A stretch of 64,000 bases of DNA, taken from contig NZ_JAPQER010000001.1 in the NCBI RefSeq assembly GCF_026735135.1, forward strand, positions 689,500 to 753,499, written 5' to 3'. This DNA comes from Clostridium aestuarii. Lineage in GTDB: Bacteria; Bacillota; Clostridia; Clostridiales; Clostridiaceae. A program made the position numbers and the translations under genes. Within the stretch, counting starts at the first letter, position 1. Each line of letters starts with the position of its first letter. Shown here piece after piece: positions 39,772 through 48,384 of this stretch. A model generated the notes under the pieces. That model was given only the letters and a program-made list of their open reading frames with translations, did no database searches and was not told the origin of the DNA.

Positions 39772-39936
39772 TTATTCAAAATCATATTTATTTTTGGCTT
39801 CCACTCCACTTTTATTATATTTAGGCTTCTCTGTAGTTTGAACTATCTGATTTTTAGCAAATTGTCCTTGAGATTTAAACCCTTGCTTCTTATAATCTTT
39901 TTTATTATCATTTTTTGCTTTTTCACGAGATTTCAT
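39772..39936 (-). CDS. Small basic protein, 54 residues
   Basis: Open frame from ATG at 39936 to TAA at 39772, encoding MKSREKAKNDNKKDYKKQGF and continuing to ...VEAKNKYDFE, rich in lysine and asparagine. TTAGGAGGTG lies right before the ATG, a near-perfect ribosome site, and a GC-rich hairpin with a T-run follows the stop. The start, ribosome site and terminator together support a real gene. I do not recognise the family. It may be a spore- or stress-associated small protein, but this is unproven. Confidence 0.72.
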   Translation of the reverse strand: MKSREKAKNDNKKDYKKQGFKSQGQFAKNQIVQTTEKPKYNKSGVEAKNKYDFE

Positions 39937-40125
39937 AGGGCACCTCCTAAAATATATCCTCTTTAAATAGAATATCCTTATTTTTATAAATTATTAATTG
40001 AAGAAATTTCATAATATATTTTCTTAGTATCAATATCTTTTCTCATTTATTTACCTTCTATGGTTATTTGTGTATAATATATTTAAATTAGTATATATAT
40101 TTGTTCAAAAGGAGTTAATTTCAAC

Positions 40126-41013
40126 ATGAGAAAAATAGGTATGAGAAACTTAAAAACTTCATTATCAGTTTTTTTATGTATAATTATTTTAAGAATTTTA
40201 AATTTTAAGTATCCTTTTTATGCTTGCATTGCCGCAGTAATTTGCATGCAAAGTTCAGTGTTCAATTCTTTTACAATAGGTAAAAATAGAATGATTGGCA
40301 CTTTTATCGGTGCTGTGATTGGATTTTTATTTGCACTTATACAACCTAGAAACGTTTTTTTATGTGGTATAGGAATAATAGTTGTAATTTACATATGTAC
40401 TAGTTTAGGACGAAAAAAGTCTGTAACCATTGCATGTATTGTTTTTCTAGCTATTATGACAAATCTTATAGATAAAACACCTTTTATATACAGTATACAT
40501 AGATTATTTGAAACCTTTGTAGGTATAATTATAGCAGTTTTAGTTAATTATTTTGTATTTCCTCCAAAGTACTTGGATAATTTAAACACATTAAGAAAAG
40601 AAATTATTGATAATATTTTTAAGTTAACAAAAGAAAAAATTTATAACAATAGCAATATAGATCTTTTAACACTAAATAAAAAAATATCTAATTATGAAAG
40701 TTTAGTAAATTCATTTTATGAAGAAATTACATATAAACAAAATAAACTTTGTGAAATAGATGATTTTAAAGTATTTTTAACACTATCTAAAAAAGCTTTT
40801 AATCATCTATCTATAATTAAAGCCTTAGATATAAATTGCAACTTAACTAAAAGTAATCTAACTAATATTGCATCCATCTATAATATTGAATTAAAACAAA
40901 GTTCATATACTACTACAGATAGTACTATCGTTTATAATTATCATATAAATGAGTTAGTAAAGATATTAGATACTTTAAAATCTGATATCCTCAAAATAAA
41001 TATTTCTCAATAA
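40126..41013 (+). CDS. Aromatic acid exporter/FUSC family membrane protein
   Basis: A 295-residue protein. Residues 1-150 hold four or five membrane segments including YPFYACIAAVICMQSSVFNSF and GRMIGTFIGA-like sequence, as in the aromatic acid exporter (ArAE/DUF939) family; the C-terminal half is soluble and coiled. The family exports organic acids but this protein's substrate is unknown. AAAGGAG precedes the ATG. Confidence 0.82.
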   Translation: MRKIGMRNLKTSLSVFLCIIILRILNFKYPFYACIAAVICMQSSVFNSFTIGKNRMIGTFIGAVIGFLFALIQPRNVFLCGIGIIVVIYICTSLGRKKSVTIACIVFLAIMTNLIDKTPFIYSIHRLFETFVGIIIAVLVNYFVFPPKYLDNLNTLRKEIIDNIFKLTKEKIYNNSNIDLLTLNKKISNYESLVNSFYEEITYKQNKLCEIDDFKVFLTLSKKAFNHLSIIKALDINCNLTKSNLTNIASIYNIELKQSSYTTTDSTIVYNYHINELVKILDTLKSDILKINISQ

Positions 41014-41021
41014 ATTAATAA

Positions 41022-41063
41022 TTATTCTACCCCAACTTATGGGTTACATTTTTTGTAGAATAA
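41022..41063 (+). terminator. Hairpin after the exporter gene
   Basis: Nine-bp stem TTATTCTAC / GTAGAATAA with an inner CCC/GGG pairing. It could end the upstream gene or modulate the DUF554 gene; the U-run is weak. Confidence 0.5.
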
Positions 41064-41111
41064 GCTTATAATAAATAAATATTCTTATTTATATTTTGGG
41101 GGTGAATTTAT

Positions 41112-41807
41112 TTGATTGGAACAACAGTTGATTCTATTGCAATCATTGTAGGAAGTTTAATAGGTATTTTGTTTAAAAAAGGGATAAATGAAAAAATAAG
41201 CAAAACTGTTATGAACGGATTAGCACTTTGTGTACTTTTTATAGGAGTATCAAATATTATAGATACTTATAATAAATTCGAGTCTAATAGTATGCTTATA
41301 ATTATTATTTCTATGGTTATAGGATCAATAATTGGAGAAATAATAGATATAGATAAAAGAATTGAAAATTTAGGAAACACCATAGAAGTTAAGCTAAAAA
41401 AAAGTGGTGGTCAAATAGCGGAAGGCTTTGTAACAACAAGTCTCTTATTTTGTATTGGAGCTATGGCAATTATAGGTTCTCTTGAAAGTGGTCTTTCAGG
41501 AAATCACAAAACTCTTTTTGCAAAATCAATCATTGATGGCATTACTTCTATAATATTCGCATCTTCTTTAGGAATTGGTGTTATGCTATCAGCTATATCA
41601 GTATTTGTATACCAAGGAATAATAACACTTGGAGCATCTTTTTTAAAAGTAATATTGATTCAATCAGTAATAACTAACATGACTGCAATAGGTGGAATTC
41701 TAATAATAGGATTAGGCTTTAATGTGTTAGGAATGACTAAAATAAAAGTTGCAAATTTACTTCCAGGAATATTTTTACCTATACTTTATCAAATAGTAAC
41801 AACTTAA
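41112..41807 (+). CDS. DUF554 family membrane protein
   Basis: A 231-residue protein with about six membrane helices starting GTTVDSIAIIVGSLIGILFKKGI, GSIIGEIIDIDKRIENLG, and the conserved FVTTSLLFCIGAMAIIGSLESG block of the DUF554/YqgA family. Function unknown. The start codon at 41112 is TTG or ATT-like in the sequence (TTG ATT GGA), with GGGGGTGAATT upstream as ribosome site. Confidence 0.85.
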   Translation: MIGTTVDSIAIIVGSLIGILFKKGINEKISKTVMNGLALCVLFIGVSNIIDTYNKFESNSMLIIIISMVIGSIIGEIIDIDKRIENLGNTIEVKLKKSGGQIAEGFVTTSLLFCIGAMAIIGSLESGLSGNHKTLFAKSIIDGITSIIFASSLGIGVMLSAISVFVYQGIITLGASFLKVILIQSVITNMTAIGGILIIGLGFNVLGMTKIKVANLLPGIFLPILYQIVTT

Positions 41808-41912
41808 CTATTATATAGTTTTCCTAAATTAAGTTTAAATAATTTATTAGGAATAACTTTAACTTTTCTATCATATTATGTACAAACAATATGATGATAG
41901 GAAGGTGTTACT

Positions 41913-42167
41913 ATGTATGATAAATTAAAAAAGAGCCACAAACCTTATGCTAAAAAAATCATGTACGAATTATATCCTGACAAAAACTGCAATGTAGATA
42001 CTTTATGTTCTCGTTTTGTTAAAAAACGTCATAAAATTGTACTCGCTTCTATAAAAGATTTGGAAAAATGTCGCTTAATTGAAAGAGTAAATAATAAAGA
42101 TAACGAACAATTATATATGCTAACACACTATGGAAAAGATTTTATGAAAGAAGAATTTAATGAATAA
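41913..42167 (+). CDS. Small winged-helix-like protein
   Basis: An 84-residue basic protein with a pattern that suggests a winged helix: VDTLCSRFVKKRHKIVLASIKDLEKCRLIERVNNKDNEQLYMLTHYG-type helix-turn-strand order. I do not recognise a named family. GGAAGG precedes the ATG. An inverted repeat (CTATCATATT.../...GATAG, 41869-41901) overlaps its ribosome region and might be an operator. Confidence 0.6.
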   Translation: MYDKLKKSHKPYAKKIMYELYPDKNCNVDTLCSRFVKKRHKIVLASIKDLEKCRLIERVNNKDNEQLYMLTHYGKDFMKEEFNE

Positions 42168-42170
42168 TAA

Positions 42171-42195
42171 AAGAAAAGTGCAACGCACTTTTCTT
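42171..42195. terminator. Bidirectional terminator between convergent genes
   Basis: Eleven-bp perfect stem (AAGAAAAGTGC / GCACTTTTCTT) with a 3-base loop. Confidence 0.85.
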
Positions 42196-42209
42196 AGTTT
42201 AGCCATTTA

Positions 42210-43886
42210 TCACCAACACATTTCTTTTTCACCTAATATTGCTTCAATTTCTTCAACAACAACTGGTTTACTAAATAAATATCCTTGATATTCATCGCAC
42301 TCGATTTCATTTAAAAACCTAAGTTGTTCATTAGTTTCCACACCTTCTGATATAACTTTTATCTCTAAAGCTTTTGCCATTGTAATAGCTGCTTTTATAA
42401 GGGATTCATCTCTTTTATCTTTAGCTATTCCATCAACAAACAATTTATCAATTTTCAATACATCTATTGGAAATGTTTTTAAATAGCTTAACGACGAATA
42501 TCCTTTTCCAAAATCATCTAATGCTATTTGTATTTTCTTTTTCTTTAACTTAGCAAGAATGTCATAAGCACGTTCTATATCTTCCATAGCTGCTGTCTCA
42601 GTAATTTCTATGCTTATATATGAAGTATCAATACCTGTACTTGTTAATATAGACTCTAATTTATCAATAAACTCACTATTGTTAAACATTTTTGCAGAAA
42701 TATTTACTGCAATATTTATTGGTTTCAAACCATCACTTATCCATTTTTTAATTTGTAAACAAGCTAGTTCTAATATATGTTCATCTATTTCTTTAATAAG
42801 CCCTGTCTCTTCTGCTATTAATATAAAATCATTTGGATAAATCAATCCTAGCTTAGGGTGCTGCCATCTTATTAATGCTTCTAGTCCTGTAACTTGCCCC
42901 GTTCTAATATTAATTTTAGGTTGATAATGAATAATAAATTCTCTCTTTTTTAATGCAGTTCTAAGGCTTTCTGCAACTTCTAAACTACTCATTACACTAT
43001 TATCCATTGCATTATTATAAAATTTATAATTATTTCTACCTTTTTCTTTTACATTATACATTGCAATATCAGCATTTTTAAATAAAGTTTCAGCATCTTC
43101 TCCATTTTCAGGAAACAAAGAAATCCCCATACTACAAGTAATGTGAATTTGTTTTTCTTTTAGTATAAATGGATGCTTAAAAATCTCTATGATCTTCTTC
43201 GCTACATCTTCTACATCTTTTAGTCCATTTATATCATTCAATACTATTATAAACTCATCTCCACCTAACCGAGCAATAATTTCCCCTTTTCTAACAACAT
43301 CTTTTAATCTACTAGAAACCTTTTTTAGAAAATAATCACCAATGCTGTGTCCAAATGTATCATTTATTAACTTAAATTTATCTAAATCAATAAATATTAC
43401 TCCTACTTTTTTATCATTTTCTTTTGCTTCTTTAATAGCTAATGTCACTCTTTCCTTTATTATTCTTCTATTAGGTAAATTTGTTAGAGCATCTTTAAAT
43501 GCTATATCCTTAAAATTTTGTAAAAGTTTTTCTTTTTCCTCAATAGCTTTATAAAAGCCATATCCAATAAATATTATTCCTACTACTACAAACACTTCTT
43601 CAAATATATTTTCAATCAAATATCCTAGTTCAATAAATTTAAGTTCATCAATAGTATCACTAAAAAATGAAATAGTTAACAATGCCCACCCAATGCTTAA
43701 ATATTTAATATTAAGTTTTAAAGAAATATCAAAAGCAATTATAGCAAAAATTGTGCATATCCCTTCTAAAAAAAAATCATTAACTTCTATATCTAAATTC
43801 ATTTTAATTAATATAAACGTCAGTACTATAAGTAAAATTAATAACATACTAAACATTTTTATTGATTTTTTTGAAATACTTTTCAT
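42210..43886 (-). CDS. Membrane GGDEF-EAL protein (c-di-GMP synthesis and/or breakdown)
   Basis: N-terminal region with about five membrane helices (residues 1-125), a GGDEF domain with the full motif RLGGDEFIIVLN, then an EAL domain with the catalytic EALIRW. Both active-site motifs look intact, so net activity cannot be predicted. The product-inhibition site reads RKGE in place of RxxD. I choose the ATG at 43886 because GAGG lies 9 bases upstream; the frame stays open to 43928 without a ribosome site. It may feed or drain the c-di-GMP that controls the surface locus. Confidence 0.9.
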   Translation of the reverse strand: MKSISKKSIKMFSMLLILLIVLTFILIKMNLDIEVNDFFLEGICTIFAIIAFDISLKLNIKYLSIGWALLTISFFSDTIDELKFIELGYLIENIFEEVFVVVGIIFIGYGFYKAIEEKEKLLQNFKDIAFKDALTNLPNRRIIKERVTLAIKEAKENDKKVGVIFIDLDKFKLINDTFGHSIGDYFLKKVSSRLKDVVRKGEIIARLGGDEFIIVLNDINGLKDVEDVAKKIIEIFKHPFILKEKQIHITCSMGISLFPENGEDAETLFKNADIAMYNVKEKGRNNYKFYNNAMDNSVMSSLEVAESLRTALKKREFIIHYQPKINIRTGQVTGLEALIRWQHPKLGLIYPNDFILIAEETGLIKEIDEHILELACLQIKKWISDGLKPINIAVNISAKMFNNSEFIDKLESILTSTGIDTSYISIEITETAAMEDIERAYDILAKLKKKKIQIALDDFGKGYSSLSYLKTFPIDVLKIDKLFVDGIAKDKRDESLIKAAITMAKALEIKVISEGVETNEQLRFLNEIECDEYQGYLFSKPVVVEEIEAILGEKEMCW

Positions 43887-44074
43887 ATAAGTTATCCTCG
43901 TTATACATAGTATTTTAGAAATTGTCATTTATCTTTCGTATAATTTTTACTTCTTATCAAAAGTATTTCTACAAAATTATATAAATTCCTCTTTTTATTT
44001 ACTTTATAAACTTTATAATCTCTTTAAAAACTTATATTTTTTAATAAATTTTAATTTTTAATAAATTTTAATTT

Positions 44075-44743
44075 TTATAAGCTATTTAATTTTTTAAATT
44101 CTAAATAACCTTTTTTTCTCAATTCACATGCTGGACATTCTCCACATCCATTTCCTTTCATTCCATTATAACAAGTTAAAGTTTCTTTTTTTACTATATC
44201 AAGCACCCCTAAATCATAAGCCATTTTCCAAGTTTCTGCTTTATTTATCCACATAAGCGGCGTATGAATTACAAATTGATAATCCATTGCTAAATTTAAT
44301 GTTACATTGATTGACTTTATAAATCCATCTCTACAATCTGGATATCCACTATAATCACTTTGAGATACCCCAGTTATTATATGATTTATTTCTCTCTGCT
44401 TAGCAAAAATCGCCACAAAAGTCAAAAACAACATATTTCTTCCATCAACAAAAGAATTAGGCACACCTTCCTTTGGAGATTTTTTATCCACCTCTATGTC
44501 ACTTCTAGTTAAAGAATTTGGAGCTAACTGGTTTAATAGTGCTAAATCCAAAATATGATGCTCTACATTATATTTTTTACAAATATCCTTTGCACATTCC
44601 AATTCAACCTTATGCTTTTGACCATAATCAAACGATACTGCTATAACATCTTTAAATCTTTTTTTTGCCCAAAATAAACAAGTAGTACTATCCTGTCCTC
44701 CACTAAATACAACTACAGCTTTTTCTTTATTTATATTATTCAC
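44075..44743 (-). CDS. queC: 7-cyano-7-deazaguanine synthase QueC
   Basis: Makes preQ0 from 7-carboxy-7-deazaguanine in the queuosine pathway. ATP-binding loop [14 protein letters not shown] near the N-terminus and zinc cysteines in [16 protein letters not shown] near the C-terminus are visible. Length is 222 residues. It is the last gene of the preQ1-regulated operon, 22 bp after folE. Confidence 0.97.
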   Translation of the reverse strand: MNNINKEKAVVVFSGGQDSTTCLFWAKKRFKDVIAVSFDYGQKHKVELECAKDICKKYNVEHHILDLALLNQLAPNSLTRSDIEVDKKSPKEGVPNSFVDGRNMLFLTFVAIFAKQREINHIITGVSQSDYSGYPDCRDGFIKSINVTLNLAMDYQFVIHTPLMWINKAETWKMAYDLGVLDIVKKETLTCYNGMKGNGCGECPACELRKKGYLEFKKLNSL

Positions 44744-44765
44744 GACTTTTCCCCCGAAATTTAAT

Positions 44766-45353
44766 TTATTTACATAACATTATTAATCTATTTTGTAGAG
44801 AAACATCTTCAGCAAATTTTCCTCTTAAAGTAGTCGTAACGGTTTTTGTATTTGGCTTTTTTATTCCTCTAGTAGTCATACAAGCATGTTCACCTTCTAT
44901 AATAACTGCTACATCCTCTGTTTCAGTAATCTTTTGCATTATTTCAGCTATATCTGTTCCTATTCGTTCTTGAAGTTGTAGCCTTTTACCTACCATATCA
45001 GCTATTCTTGCAATCTTACTTAAACCAATAATTTTCTTTTTAGGTAAATAAGCAACAGTCACCTTCATGTTATACATCAAAGCCAAGTGATGCTCACAGT
45101 GACTAAATATTTCAATATCCTTCATAATTACTATATCTTTATTTTTTTCTTCTATATTCAAATCTTCTTCAAAAGTTTTATTAAACATTTCCGCAATTTC
45201 ATCATTTGTATAGCATATTCCTTCAAATAATTCCGCATACATATTAGCAACACGTTTTGGAGTATCCTGTAATCCTTCTCTATCTGGATTTTCTCCTAAA
45301 GCTATCAGTATACCTCTTATGTGCTTTGCAATTTCTTTCTTATCAATTTCCAT
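44766..45353 (-). CDS. folE: GTP cyclohydrolase I
   Basis: Makes dihydroneopterin triphosphate from GTP, the precursor QueD uses. Zinc and active-site motifs are [12 protein letters not shown] and [14 protein letters not shown]. Length is 195 residues. Its place in a queuosine operon suggests it serves that pathway, though folate use is also possible. Starts 5 bp after the queE stop. Confidence 0.96.
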   Translation of the reverse strand: MEIDKKEIAKHIRGILIALGENPDREGLQDTPKRVANMYAELFEGICYTNDEIAEMFNKTFEEDLNIEEKNKDIVIMKDIEIFSHCEHHLALMYNMKVTVAYLPKKKIIGLSKIARIADMVGKRLQLQERIGTDIAEIMQKITETEDVAVIIEGEHACMTTRGIKKPNTKTVTTTLRGKFAEDVSLQNRLIMLCK

Positions 45354-45358
45354 ATTAG

Positions 45359-46030
45359 TTATACCCCCTTTTTGTCTGGTTCCCAGATCACCTTATGAAG
45401 CTGAATTTGAAGAGTAACTCCATTCATTTTATTATCCTTCATAAATTCTACAATTTCAACTGTATTAATTTCTCCAAATATTGGGCTTATATACACATTG
45501 GTTATTTTTGACAAATCGTACTTATCAATAATATATTTTACCTTTTGTAAGTCTTCACTACCACCTACTACAAATTTAACTGTATCATATCTTCTTAAGT
45601 AATTAAAATTATCAACTACCATCTTATCTTCCATATTACTTGAAGAAAGCTTATAATCCATAGTAATTTTAGGTGGGTTTTTTCTTATATCTGCAAATTC
45701 TTTTATAGAAATACTTCCATTAGTTTCTATTTCTATTGATAATTCTTTATCCTCTGTAAGTTTTTCTATTAGCTTCAGCATTCCTTCTTGCAGTAGTGGT
45801 TCACCACCAGTTAAAGTTACATTTTGGATTTGTGTAGATTTAATATATTCATATATTTCTTTTGTTGTCATCAACTCATATATTACATCTTTTTCATTAG
45901 CCCATCTTGTATCACAATAACTGCACTTTAAATTACATCCTGCAAATCTAATGAATACAGCTAGCTGACCTGATAAACGTCCTTCTCCATTAATACTAAT
46001 AAACTTCTCAACCACTTTATATTGAGTCAA
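45359..46030 (-). CDS. queE: 7-carboxy-7-deazaguanine synthase QueE
   Basis: Radical-SAM enzyme that makes 7-carboxy-7-deazaguanine from 6-carboxytetrahydropterin. The cluster motif is [15 protein letters not shown] (CxxxCxxC). The length is 223 residues, and [12 protein letters not shown] is the SAM-binding GGE motif. It overlaps queD by 14 bp, so the two are coupled. Confidence 0.96.
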   Translation of the reverse strand: MTQYKVVEKFISINGEGRLSGQLAVFIRFAGCNLKCSYCDTRWANEKDVIYELMTTKEIYEYIKSTQIQNVTLTGGEPLLQEGMLKLIEKLTEDKELSIEIETNGSISIKEFADIRKNPPKITMDYKLSSSNMEDKMVVDNFNYLRRYDTVKFVVGGSEDLQKVKYIIDKYDLSKITNVYISPIFGEINTVEIVEFMKDNKMNGVTLQIQLHKVIWEPDKKGV

Positions 46031-46463
46031 GCTGCTTCACCTCACTTTCCTCATAAACTGCACAATTAGTTGGTGTTTCATATACCATAGATTTTTTTAC
46101 ATTATACCCCTTTTTCTTCATATGCTTAAAGAAGAACTCTGCAAACTTCTCAGCAGTAGGTCTGAATTTTACATTTATTATTCTAAAACCGTCCCCAATT
46201 AAATGCTCCAACGTCTCTTTTCTCATGGTATTTTCCTGTATTATCAATGCATGATCATAGAAGTCCACTATTTCTTTTATATCGTTTTTTAAATCTCCAA
46301 AATCTATTACCATACCATCAAATTGTCCACCTTCTACTAACTTTTCTGCCTGCACATGAATTTCTACCTTCCATCTATGTCCATGAATATTACCACATTT
46401 CCCTTCATATCCAGCAAGAAAATGAGCACTATCAAAACTATGTTCCGCTCTCAAAATATACAT
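46017..46463 (-). CDS. queD: 6-carboxytetrahydropterin synthase QueD
   Basis: Zinc enzyme that converts dihydroneopterin triphosphate to 6-carboxytetrahydropterin. Motifs: AEHSFDSAHFL, then GKCGNIHGHRWKVEIHV with catalytic cysteine and zinc histidines, and a late FRPTAEKFAEFFF block. The start at 46463 (MYILRAEHSFD) follows AGGAGGAG closely; the frame is open 29 codons further upstream into the activator gene but this is not needed. Length is 148 residues. Confidence 0.96.
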   Translation of the reverse strand: MYILRAEHSFDSAHFLAGYEGKCGNIHGHRWKVEIHVQAEKLVEGGQFDGMVIDFGDLKNDIKEIVDFYDHALIIQENTMRKETLEHLIGDGFRIINVKFRPTAEKFAEFFFKHMKKKGYNVKKSMVYETPTNCAVYEESEVKQLDSI

Positions 46464-46473
46464 ATATCTCCTC

Positions 46474-47229
46474 CTATACTCTCTCCCCATAATAACAGCA
46501 TCCAATTGCTCCATTAAACTGAGGAAAATTAACAGAAACCACCTCATCATAATCTTTATTAAGATATTTCTTTATAGCAATATTAGTAGCAACACCACCA
46601 GTTAAAACAAGTTTTCTTCCTCTAAACTTAGTTAAAAGTGGTTTTAATCTTTTATATAAAGAATAATTAACTCCTGCACTCAAACTTTCTATATTTGCTC
46701 CCTCTGCTATTTTCCCAATCAATTCAGATTCTGAAAACACTGCACAAGTTGAATTTAACTCTATAGGATTTTGATAATATTTACTCATCTCATCAAGCGA
46801 TATTTCTAATACACTTGCCATATTCTCTAAATATCTCCCACAAGAAGCAGCACACTTTTCATTTAGTTCTAAATCAGTAGTTATTCCTTTTTCTATTTTA
46901 GCTACCTTAACATCCTGTCCACCTATATCTAAAAGTATAAAATCTTTTAATCCTGTTTGATAAAACCCACCATAAACATGTGCTTTTATCTCATTTATAG
47001 CAATAAACTTTTTTAAATCCGTATTATTTCTTCCATATCCAGTAGATATAGCCTTATCAACATTTTCTATTTTAAGCTTTTCTAAATCTACAGTTATTTT
47101 TCCATTAAAGCTGCAATAATCTCTATAAAAAGACATCGTACTTATTTTCATTTTTTTTATTATCATATTGTCTTCCATTAATACAATCTTTACTTCTCTA
47201 CTTCCTAAATCTATTCCTAATATCCTCAT
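46474..47229 (-). CDS. BadF/HgdC-type ATPase, activator of a 2-hydroxyacyl-CoA-dehydratase-like protein
   Basis: A 251-residue protein of the ASKHA ATPase superfamily that in known systems drives one-electron transfer into a dehydratase. ATP motifs GIDLGSREVKIVLM and LDIGGQDVKVAKI are present, and the bridging [4Fe-4S] cysteines are in NEKCAASCGRYLENM and STCAVFSESELI. Relatives show CAAGTG at the first site; here it is CAASCG, an extra cysteine. Its start overlaps the dehydratase-like stop by 4 bp and its stop is 10 bp before queD, so it is part of the preQ1-controlled operon. Confidence 0.9.
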   Translation of the reverse strand: MRILGIDLGSREVKIVLMEDNMIIKKMKISTMSFYRDYCSFNGKITVDLEKLKIENVDKAISTGYGRNNTDLKKFIAINEIKAHVYGGFYQTGLKDFILLDIGGQDVKVAKIEKGITTDLELNEKCAASCGRYLENMASVLEISLDEMSKYYQNPIELNSTCAVFSESELIGKIAEGANIESLSAGVNYSLYKRLKPLLTKFRGRKLVLTGGVATNIAIKKYLNKDYDEVVSVNFPQFNGAIGCCYYGERV

Positions 47230-48227
47230 CTAGCTTCCCCCTTTAAATCGAGCAACATATCAAGGAAAGCTTCCAATCTAAGTTTTGTTCTAGCATCTAA
47301 GCTATTTAGCTTGTCTCCTTCAATATTTAAAATAGGAATATCTAACTGTTGTTTTAATACAATATCTTCAACTGCTCTATAACAAAATGCTTGAGTATAG
47401 TGAATTATACCATCTAAATTTCTCTCATTAATTTGTTCCTTAAGTTCTTTAATTCTAAACTTAATATCATAAGGGTATGTATAATCATAATATTGTTCAT
47501 ATATATTTGAAGCTCTATCTGCTCTTGGAAAAGCGAATTCTCTTTGAACCTCATTATAAACAATATGTGAATTAAATTTCTCTACAAATTTATATAAATC
47601 AGCCGTCATAGGTGGAACCCCTATATAACCTAATCTAAGCTTTTTATTTATTGGCACTCTTTTTTTAATTTTTGACACGGCATTTTTAAGCTCAACTTCA
47701 AATTTATCTACATCTCCATTTAAGTCACTTAAACTAACCTGATATAAATGGTTTTCAAATCCAGTAGCTTTATTTTCAACATATGTTAACTTATCAACTT
47801 CCTTTGCTAATTCTCTAATCTCATTTAATCTATTTCTCACATTTTCAACCTTTTCCAAACTTACATTGAAAATATCCATAAATTTTTTAATTTCTATTTC
47901 TACATCTCTCTTGTTATGACTATAAGGAAATGAAAAAGGATAAACCTTTATTCCTTTTAAACGTAATACTTCTATAAGTGCCTTTGTATTAGAACAATCG
48001 CCTTCCATAACTCCAACTATTTCTTTTATATCGTTCTCCATACACGCACCATAAATTCCTTTTATCCACGCACATAAACTTTTTGGGAAACCATCTCTTT
48101 CCGCTATATCTATATATTTTGAATAATCTTCTGAAGTTATAAAAAGATTATTGATATCTACAGGTTTATAACCTGCTGCTAAAATAACCTCTACAGGTAC
48201 AGTAGTAGTCAAACCAATTTTTTTCAT
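47226..48227 (-). CDS. Single-subunit 2-hydroxyacyl-CoA-dehydratase-like protein (HgdB/YjiM type)
   Basis: A 333-residue member of the dehydratase/benzoyl-CoA reductase family. Cysteines at SLCAWIKGIYGAC, GDCSNT and QAFCYRAVED fit the [4Fe-4S] ligand pattern of the family, and IPILNIEGDKLNSLDARTKLRLEAF is the usual C-terminal block. Classical dehydratases have two such subunits plus the activator; here only one is encoded, like E. coli YjiM with YjiL. The start at 48227 follows AGGAGGAG. As first gene behind the preQ1 riboswitch it probably acts in deazaguanine or queuosine metabolism; the exact reaction is unknown. Confidence 0.88.
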   Translation of the reverse strand: MKKIGLTTTVPVEVILAAGYKPVDINNLFITSEDYSKYIDIAERDGFPKSLCAWIKGIYGACMENDIKEIVGVMEGDCSNTKALIEVLRLKGIKVYPFSFPYSHNKRDVEIEIKKFMDIFNVSLEKVENVRNRLNEIRELAKEVDKLTYVENKATGFENHLYQVSLSDLNGDVDKFEVELKNAVSKIKKRVPINKKLRLGYIGVPPMTADLYKFVEKFNSHIVYNEVQREFAFPRADRASNIYEQYYDYTYPYDIKFRIKELKEQINERNLDGIIHYTQAFCYRAVEDIVLKQQLDIPILNIEGDKLNSLDARTKLRLEAFLDMLLDLKGEAR

Positions 48228-48287
48228 TTTTTCTCCTCCTCTTTTAATAAAAAAGGACATTAAAAAAGGGCTTAACTGCCCCATAAA

Positions 48288-48314
48288 CAAAAAAACTACC
48301 TAAGACGCTGGTAG
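48288..48314 (-). terminator. Terminator of the preQ1 riboswitch
   Basis: CTACC / GGTAG stem with a 9-base loop and a run of T on the minus strand, directly after the aptamer and before the first gene. Confidence 0.88.
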
Positions 48315-48359
48315 CATGTCCTAGTTTTGTTTATAGACAGGATGGATTACGAACTGTCT
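48315..48359 (-). promoter_or_regulatory. preQ1-I riboswitch aptamer
   Basis: Minus strand reads AGACAG, a loop UUCGUAAUCCAUC, then CUGUCU and the A-rich tail AUAAACAAAACUAGGA, the pattern of preQ1 class I. Ligand binding should favour the following terminator and turn off the queuosine operon, a normal feedback. Confidence 0.9.
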
Positions 48360-48384
48360 TCTTATATTATTAAAAATAAGTATA

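Noticed and set aside
48288..48359. c-di-GMP or other aptamer before the queuosine operon
   Set aside because: The stem, loop and A-rich tail match preQ1-I, and the downstream genes are queuosine genes.
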